In this document: piece by piece, positions 57,420 through 64,000 of the stretch
How the letters are laid out: each line of letters starts with the position of its first letter
Position numbering within the stretch: the stretch's first letter is position 1
Source of the DNA: Liolophura sinensis
Taxonomy: Eukaryota > Mollusca > Polyplacophora > Chitonida > Chitonidae
Length of the DNA: 64,000 nt
Assembly (NCBI RefSeq): GCF_032854445.1
Contig: NC_088296.1
Span: 246,001 to 310,000 of the forward strand
Direction of reading: 5' to 3'
Program-made: the position numbers and the translations under genes
Notes under the pieces: generated by a model
What the model saw: the letters and a program-made list of their open reading frames with translations, nothing else
Database searches by the model: none
Told to the model about the DNA's origin: nothing

Positions 57420-57871
57420 ATGAGCAACTGATATAGGCTATCACACAACAGACGGACTGGCGTACAGGGATTAGATGAACGCTTATACACGTATAACATG
57501 ACTTTTTTTTTACTGTCACATTTTTTTTTTAATATTTACACGTTGTAAGTAAATGAACAGCGATCCATACACGCATGATATCCGCGCTATGTGTGCCATA
57601 GGCAGCACGTCACCGCCAGTAATCGACCTTCAGCACAACTGCAATATGCTTTTCAAGGTTAAAGTTTTACGACCTCAAATTAATAACGTAATATTGCCTT
57701 GTTAGAAGATCGACACAGTCAAACAGTATAAAACTGAACAAAAATCAGTCGTTTTCCTTGATACGCAAATATCGACGGTTCTAGGCTCACACGCAGGCTG
57801 ACATGGCTGATGTTAAAATCTATAAAAGAAAGCGTCCCATTTGTATATCTACGCTGTGTCGATTTGAGGAC

Positions 57872-57964
57872 GAGCAGACCAATTAAACTGTGTCTGACTG
57901 AATGAGAATAGGCAATAGCTACAATAGTTGCCCACTTGAGCAGACCAATTAAACTGTGTCTGAC
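57872..57964. repeat. Templated insertion with 27-nt duplication (unit 2)
   Basis: A 27-nt block (gagcagaccaatt…gtctgac) occurs twice, at 57872-57898 and 57938-57964. Between the two copies is a 39-nt insert matching sequence about 500 bp away (58399-58435). Unit 1 has one 27-nt block and no insert. Confidence 0.85.
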
Positions 57965-58052
57965 AGTGGGTGACACGATCAAGTAAAGACAACTCCTTAA
58001 CCTGACAGATCGTTTCCATCCAAACTACATATAATCGTCTCACAGAGCTTAC

Positions 58053-58188
58053 CTGTCGACACAAATCCCACCTGGCTCCACAACTTGGTGAAACTGAACA
58101 GATTGGAATAGAAAATACTTAGTTCTGAGAAATGCACCTGATCTGTACAGGGGAGGTAAATCCCTCAGTATGTTTGCGCACATTTATA
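58053..58188 (-). promoter_or_regulatory. Candidate first exon and TATA box C' of TRIM copy 2
   Basis: TATAAAT (58188-58182) and a CAG|GTAAGC donor (exon end 58053), as in module C. Confidence 0.44.
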
Positions 58189-59247
58189 CTCTGTGACATC
58201 TCAAGAATGGTTTCCACAAATTGCCATTAACTTAAGGCCCATCCGTGAATGTCACATTTCAACGAACAATCAGTTTCCCACAAAATTACTTCAGCAAATG
58301 GGTTCAAATCATTTATATTTGTTATCCCGTTTAGGTTCAAACAGAATACATTGGAAGTATAGTTGAGAAATGTCAGATGGATTTTCTCAAACAAGTATAA
58401 TGAGGATAGGCAATAGCTACAATAGTTGCCCACTTGATTCAAGCGGCATTACCTTCGTGGGGTCTCCAGGCCGAAAAGAATACGACCTCAGTCGTCTTGG
58501 CAAGCTTGTCGTAAAAAGCGCCTAACCTAGAGCTCTACCGTGAGGCATCGGTGAAATATACACTCACATCTCCTATATTTGTGTGAGGGACCATAGAGGA
58601 ATAAGCCTACCTGTTTGCCCTGGGTTTGCAACCCTTACTTGAAGAGAACGGTCTTGCGAGATTTTCAAGCCCAACACTTCACTTCGGCTCTTCTTTAGAG
58701 ACTGAAGATCGGGTTGGCCCAGTTTGGCTAACCGGTTGGAGCAGATATGCTCCGAACTAAAATCACAAGGGTGTGTAGATGTCAAGCGATACGCAACATA
58801 TAAAAGACGATGATACTTATCGCCATTTGATAACCCCTCTTTTCCTCAGTCGATCTCTACACCGCCAAAGTAGATCTGTACAAACCTAATATGCTTTGCC
58901 TGTATTAAGACAATAAAACGTTAAAATTGCCACGAAGCGCATATGATCTCCTCTATCGACTGTCTTCTCTTTATAAAAGAGAAACAGGTCATTACCTCAA
59001 AAGAAACAATTCAAAAAGCACGTCACCTTATCTCTTCCGCGAACAGTGTCCTGAAAACTTCATTCGCCAGAGTGGAGAGTATCAACATGTGTTGACACTC
59101 AAATATCACTGACTTGCCGATGATTGGTTACGGTAAACCTAAAACAATATCTGTGAAAGAATTAACTAACTTATCAATAAATCTACGTCTGCATCTGACT
59201 GTATACTCAGTCAAGGCATCTCTGGACTGAAGTTTTTATAATATCTC

Positions 59248-59505
59248 GGGGCCGAGGTGGTTAGTGTGTCAGCGCGACGCCTTGGCCCAGGGGGATCTCA
59301 CCAACGCGTCGGCTGTGAGTCCAAATCCAGCCTAGGCTGTCTTCCTTTCTGCTCATACGTGAGAGGGTCTGACTGCAACCTGCGGATGGTCGTGGTTTCC
59401 CCCGGGATCTGCGCAGTTTCCTCCCACCATAATGCTGGCGGTCGTCATATAAGTGAAATATTCTTGTGTCCGGAGTAAAACACCAACAAAATAAATAAAT
59501 AAATT
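59248..59505 (+). mobile_element. tRNA-derived SINE, full length (unit 2)
   Basis: Unit 2 copy of 28217-28474, with the ataaataaataaatt tail. Confidence 0.8.
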
Positions 59506-59669
59506 CATTAAACATCTCCGGCGCAATTATCAAAAGCTTTACCTAGAGCAATAACACTGTTTTGCTGCAGGACGTCCTAAATCTTTAGTTGTCAGCACTG
59601 AAAATGCTGACCAATTCTCCACATTAAGATCAAAGTCTAAAACTTCATTTTCCCTGTTCTTTATACCCA

Positions 59670-61320
59670 GGGTGGGCTTTATTATGTAGATTTGTGGTCC
59701 TAACAACGTATAGAACGTGTGGTCAGTAATATTTATTATAAGTTTCTAACCCATTTGTCATCTGAGCCACTGGAGACTCTTTTGGGCTTGTTTAAGCATG
59801 ATATTTGGATTAGTGGTAAGGTTTCCACCCTCATGGATGGAGGCGTGTATTATCCCGGTTCTAAACCCGGGTAAGGATCATAATGAACCTTCTAGTTAAC
59901 GTCCCATAGCTCTTATCAGCGTGGTTAAGAGTATGGAACGAATAATAAATGGTAGACTTCTTTGGTATTTAGAAACCAACACTTTACTGTCTAATATTAA
60001 ATGTGGTTTTCCTCAAAGTCGATCTAAAGTTTGTCGAATTAAAACTTTTATTCGTAATGATAAAAAAATTAATGAACAACATGTGTCACTATTTTTCGAC
60101 CTTGAAAACATCACCGAACTACGACGCCGCATGGAAATAAGGTGTTTTAAAAGGCCTCTTAGATATTGGACTTATCGCTTATAATTATTTATCAGAGCTT
60201 TTATCTTATCGTCAGCTATCGTCAGTTTACGTTTTCTCAGGAGCAAAAATTACCGTATTCCAGGGTAGCATACTGTCACCAACACTTTTTTATCTTCAAA
60301 CTTAATAGCTTGTGAAAAACTTAAACATGTGGTACAGAAGGTTCTTTATATGTACAGTTGATGATTTCCGTATATGCTACCGTTCTAAAATATGAATAAC
60401 ATCGACAAGACTGCTGCAGTTTTCTCTCAATGACCAAGAAATGGACATGATTTTAGATTTTCTACATCTAAGACCATCGATATGCATTTTTATTGTAAAC
60501 AGATCTTCATTTCGACTTCAAGATTTTATGGTAAACCAGTGAAAATTGAGATCTGAAAACAGATTTTCAGGAGTCATAGATGATAGCAAATTCCTCATTT
60601 CCCTCCATGTTAAAATGCTTAAAGCTAAATGAAAAAATCTATGTGTCGAAACAGACATTTGTATGCCAGCCGTCCACCAAGATGGACATTCGAGGTCAAC
60701 AATCGTAAGGCCAATTCCCAAAACGACGTATAAGTAAGGATCTGAATATAATTAAGGTCGTATATAGCAAAGTCTAGTCTTGACTTATGTACTGAGCGGT
60801 CAGTTTTATTAAATTTACATCGATCTTTTGTGAGGCCTAAATTGACCTTGGTTCCATCATTTACAGTTCCGCGAGGAAATCGTATCTAAAAATGTGGGAT
60901 CCTGTCCATGACCAGGGTTTGAGGCTCAGCCTTGGTGCCTTTAGAACCTCAACCGTGGAGAGTTTATACGTTGCAGCTAACCAATCTTTAGTATACAACA
61001 GGTGTGTACAGTATACAGTCCATGTGCTACAAAGCTTACAGCACATCCAAGAAGCCTTGCCTACGACTACAATGTGTAAATATATGCAGATAGATGATTT
61101 GATACTCGTGTGCAGTAATTTATTTAGCAGCTAACGTCAAACAAGAGGATATAGTTCGTGTGCCTTTTCCGGAATTTCCTCCTCAGCTTCTTCCAAAACT
61201 TAAATAAATATCTGATCCAGGTAAACGGAAGGAAATCAGATACAAATCCTCTTATAATTCAGTTTTTGAGGGACAGCTAATTCTAGACCAGTAACGTCTA
61301 ATATATAACAATTAACATCA
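59670..61320 (+). mobile_element. Decayed Jockey/CR1-like LINE ORF2 (unit 2)
   Basis: Unit 2 copy of 28640-30250. The best-preserved piece (59921-60184) reads SMERIINGRLLWYLETN … SLFFDLEN. The C-terminal VHDQGLRLSLGAFRTS is at about 60906-60955. It is broken by stops and indels. Confidence 0.72.
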
Positions 61321-61401
61321 CTGCCTTGTTGTATTTTTATGCTTCCAAAAGTTTGCAAAACCTATTGTTATTAGCGGTTCAAGCCATACAAGCTTGATGT
61401 A

Positions 61402-61525
61402 CTTATTTATTTATTTGATTGGTGTTTTACGCCGTAGTCAAAAATATTTCATTTATACGACGCCGGCCCGCTTTATGGTGGACGCAAACCGGGTCAAGCC
61501 CGGGAAACCCACGACCATCTGTAGA
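61402..61525 (-). mobile_element. SINE 3' half within a unit 2-specific insert
   Basis: The tail ttatttatttatttgattgg and body gtgttttacgccgtagtc, atttatacgacgcc, cgggaaacccacgaccatct are present, head missing. It lies in an insert of about 230 bp (61322-61551) absent from the matching site near 30292 in unit 1. Confidence 0.75.
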
Positions 61526-61551
61526 CATACAGGTTTGAAGCCCTAGGCTTC

Positions 61552-62272
61552 AACCTCTATTGTATCTGTTCGAATTATTATTATTCCCGACAGTTATGTG
61601 ATACATTTTATGAGAAAACGACCAATGGTACATTCCTGAAACTTTAGAACGTTTTAGGAAAGTATCTGAAGTTGTGTTTTTTGACATTTGGTGACATTTG
61701 GTCGACTGACTTAGCGGCCATATTGGACTTCTGTTAACCTAAACAAATCTTCCTCTCCAGAACCACTGACTCGATAGAGCTGAAAATTAAACTGCATTTG
61801 CTCAAAGCCTAGGCACATTCAGGGTGATAACGAAAACTTTCTCGTTTGACAATTGTACAAGCTCGCTGTTGGGTGAAAATGTCTTGTGACACAAAACCAG
61901 AGAGAACGTGAAATGAATCAGAAGTTCAGGAAACCCACAAAGAGCTCAAAATGTAGTAGATGTACGTACAAGAAACCCATAGTGAAGACAAAACACATCT
62001 GACATACATGTACAAAAACCCAAAAGGGAATACAAGATGAATACTATTGTTTGTTTTTTTACTGCTTATTAATATGGAAACAAACAAAAAAAGGCACATG
62101 GCCATTTGTGTTAAAGTGATCATGTAATATCTGTAACAACCTAAGGGCCTTACATGTTCAGTTACTCAGTTTCCCCCAGAACAGGTTTCCACCCGTCAGC
62201 ATAATTTTGTACCCAGTTTTATGAGGTAATCACCAAAAGTCTTCAGATATGAAGTATCAATCTAACCGGAAA
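61552..62272. other. Unit-end DNA, no gene recognised (unit 2)
   Basis: Counterpart of 30292-31020 of unit 1. It ends at the unit 2/unit 3 junction. Confidence 0.45.
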
Positions 62273-63166
62273 ACCCTATTCATCAATTTTTGACTACCAC
62301 AGTTTTATATTTGGAGCCGACAGTCGAACGTTGTTAAGACAGCAATAAATCACAATACGTGATTAAGCTAATATATTCGGGCTTTGTGTACCACAGGCGA
62401 CACGTCACCGCCCGTTACTGACCTTTAACATAACTCTGCATAAGGCCTTTCAAGGCCAAAGTTTCATAAACAATAACGTAGAGGCCTCCCATCAACCTGT
62501 ATACATGTGGTGACAAGATCGACATAATTAAACAGTATGAGCCTGAACCCAATCCAGTCGTTTTCCGTCAGAAGGAAATATCCAGACTGTCTATCGAGGG
62601 TGATACAGGTTTATACACAGGCTGATGGTAGAGTCTGTACGAGGACACGCACCAGTTGTCAGACTGTAACTAACACCACTGCTTTATATTACCTATTGCT
62701 GCTTAAGACATGGTGTTAGGGGCGTGTAATTGGTTACTATATACGTATTTACATAAACAGTTAGAAGCAAACCTTGACTGAGATAAATGGGCATGGGGTC
62801 GTATTTCACAGGTTACCTGTGACCATTTGTCAGCTATAACACTGTCGTTGCTGCTCTGGTTTTTCTTTCTATGGCGTACGTCTTGACTATATTGTGCCAG
62901 TGTGAGGACGATCCAACCAACTAAGCAGTGTCTGACAGTCGGTAAAACGATCAAGTAAAGACAACTACCTAGCTGAATAAATATTTCCACCCCAAATATA
63001 TATATACCCCGTTTTATCAGACTTACCTGTAGACACAAATACCACCGTGCTTTACAATTCAATACAAATGAACAGATTGATATGGTAGATACTTAGTTCT
63101 CAGATCTGTAAGTTATCCATTCAGGGGAGGTAACTCCTTCATGGTTTTTGTACACATTTGTACTAT
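62273..63166. repeat. Tandem segmental duplication, truncated unit 3
   Basis: This matches unit 1 from about 1729 to 2650 and unit 2 from about 32588 to 33480, that is, module A only. At its left edge the usual end of the unit (…aaccggaaaa) is joined directly to ccctattcatc, so about 1.4 kb spanning the expected unit junction is missing. Homology stops at about 63166, just past the TATA-like box of module A. The sequence beyond is unrelated to the array. Confidence 0.9.
63027..63162 (-). promoter_or_regulatory. Candidate distal first exon A'' of TRIM copy 2
   Basis: TACAAAT (63162-63156) and a CAG|GTAAGT donor (exon end 63027) remain although this is the only surviving part of unit 3. Homology to the other units ends four bases beyond the TATA-like word. 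Confidence 0.35.
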
Positions 63167-64000
63167 GTGGCCACAGACCCCAATTAGTTTTCCATAAGCG
63201 ACAATGTTAACGTTTAGCGCTGTAGCTCAGTCCCAAACATTCCGAGGCCAATAAGCTTTGGTGCATACCTGGCCCAGCCTGAGAGAAAGAAGCTGTAAAA
63301 ATCTTGACATAGGTTGACCGTCAAAATCTGGACCTTTACATGCCGGCAGTTGGGAGGGGTGCCTAACAGCGCCAAGGGGACGTCACTCGCAGCCTCATCA
63401 CCACCTGTCTCCTTGTGTCCTCTCGCCCAGAATTTCAAACTTTCACCATTAAAACTCATACCTGCCCAAAGCTTAGACAATTTCCATCATTTTGATACCA
63501 AGCATGCACTTGTACACCAAAAACGGCAGGCTGGCAGCAAAAAAAGACCTTACACCCTAAAATACACAGAACTACAATCGTCCCTACTGAAAAACGCAAG
63601 TTGTAATGGGGGTCTGTGTCCTATCACACCAGCCAACTTTTTTTAAAATCAATAATTTTTGCACCACATAATGCTTACTACCTCTAAACCTCACACATAA
63701 AGTTACAGCTTGATACATGCAAAAACTTTTCAGTAGGAGGAATTTAACTTGGTGTACCCCTATCTTGGAAATGTGTCTGTTTGTCCGTCCTCAAGCACCA
63801 AGTTCAAAGCTCTGTAGTGCACATACCCTTCAAAATATCTTAACCAGGTCAAATGTTTTGGAAAGCTGGTATGTATATCTGCAAGAAAAATGAAAAAATT
63901 CCAATGACAAAGTATTTTACATTTTCCATTGACAAACATTTAGAAAATTATGGATTTTCAAGTAGATTTTCTTGTTTACAGCAGTGTTAAGAAAATACTT
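63167..64000. other. Right flank outside the duplication, no gene recognised
   Basis: Unrelated to the duplicated units. An open plus-strand frame of 110 codons (63314-63646) and an overlapping minus frame of 88 codons show no recognisable domain. The words tgtctgtttgtccgtcc near 63773 look like a common dispersed-repeat type, but I cannot name it. Confidence 0.45.

Larger units (their letters stand above)
57530..59105 (-). repeat. Promoter/first-exon module C', unit 2
   Basis: Unit 2 copy of 26560-28080. It carries a 66-nt gain at 57899-57964 that looks like a templated insertion. Confidence 0.62.
31061..62272. repeat. Tandem segmental duplication, unit 2 (about 31.2 kb)
   Basis: This is a direct copy of 352-31060. 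Compared with unit 1 it has gained a LINE-bearing block at about 38135-41210, a C-rich block at 41731-42400, a DNA transposon at 48793-49778, a SINE-containing insert at about 61322-61551 and about 130 bp near 31308. It lacks the solo LTR, most of the 65-bp and 42-bp VNTR units, the long TA microsatellite and about 240 bp after the SINE ending at 56206. The order and strand of all shared features are the same. Confidence 0.93.

Noticed and set aside
63314-63646. 110-codon plus-strand frame in the right flank as a gene
   Set aside because: No recognisable domain, an overlapping open frame on the other strand, and no splice or promoter context to support it.

Overview
The window is eukaryotic nuclear DNA, AT-rich and intron-containing, with no bacterial gene organisation. 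The dispersed repeats are tRNA-derived SINEs with a long conserved body and a short A-rich, TAAA-type tail, of a kind I associate with molluscs and other lophotrochozoans. A bivalve or gastropod is my best guess. A brachiopod or similar animal cannot be excluded from sequence alone.

The dominant structure is a direct tandem segmental duplication. Unit 1 runs from about 352 to 31060, unit 2 from about 31061 to 62272, and a third truncated copy from 62273 to 63166. Unrelated flanks are at 1-351 and 63167-64000. The units align almost end to end and differ by a few percent plus discrete insertions and deletions.

Each unit carries one recognisable gene on the minus strand: a RING/B-box1/B-box2/coiled-coil/PRY-SPRY (TRIM, class C-IV-like) E3 ubiquitin ligase. 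In unit 1 I could rebuild all coding exons (669, 96, 231, 23, 188 and 584 nt, 596 aa), with every splice phase matching. The 96-231-23 nt exon series equals the classical exon series of vertebrate TRIM-SPRY genes. In unit 2 the first five exons are intact, but a 14-nt deletion in the SPRY exon shifts the frame and removes the second half of the domain. The last intron of both genes holds a 42-bp minisatellite, about 90 units in unit 1 and about 26 in unit 2. It stays open as a reading frame and creates long spurious ORFs.

Upstream of each TRIM gene lie diverged repeat modules (A, B, C). Each has a conserved short noncoding exon ending in CAG|GTAAGT or CAG|GTAAGC about 128 nt from a TATA-like box. 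They look like several alternative promoters or first exons per gene. Between the TRIM genes are a decayed terminal exon of a GMC oxidoreductase, a CCAAT/TATA promoter-like site, Jockey/CR1-like LINE fragments, SINEs, a 65-bp VNTR, a solo LTR found only in unit 1, and a 986-bp DNA transposon with perfect 18-bp terminal inverted repeats found only in unit 2. The two units act as filled-site and empty-site controls for each other, which makes the insertions and their target-site duplications directly readable.
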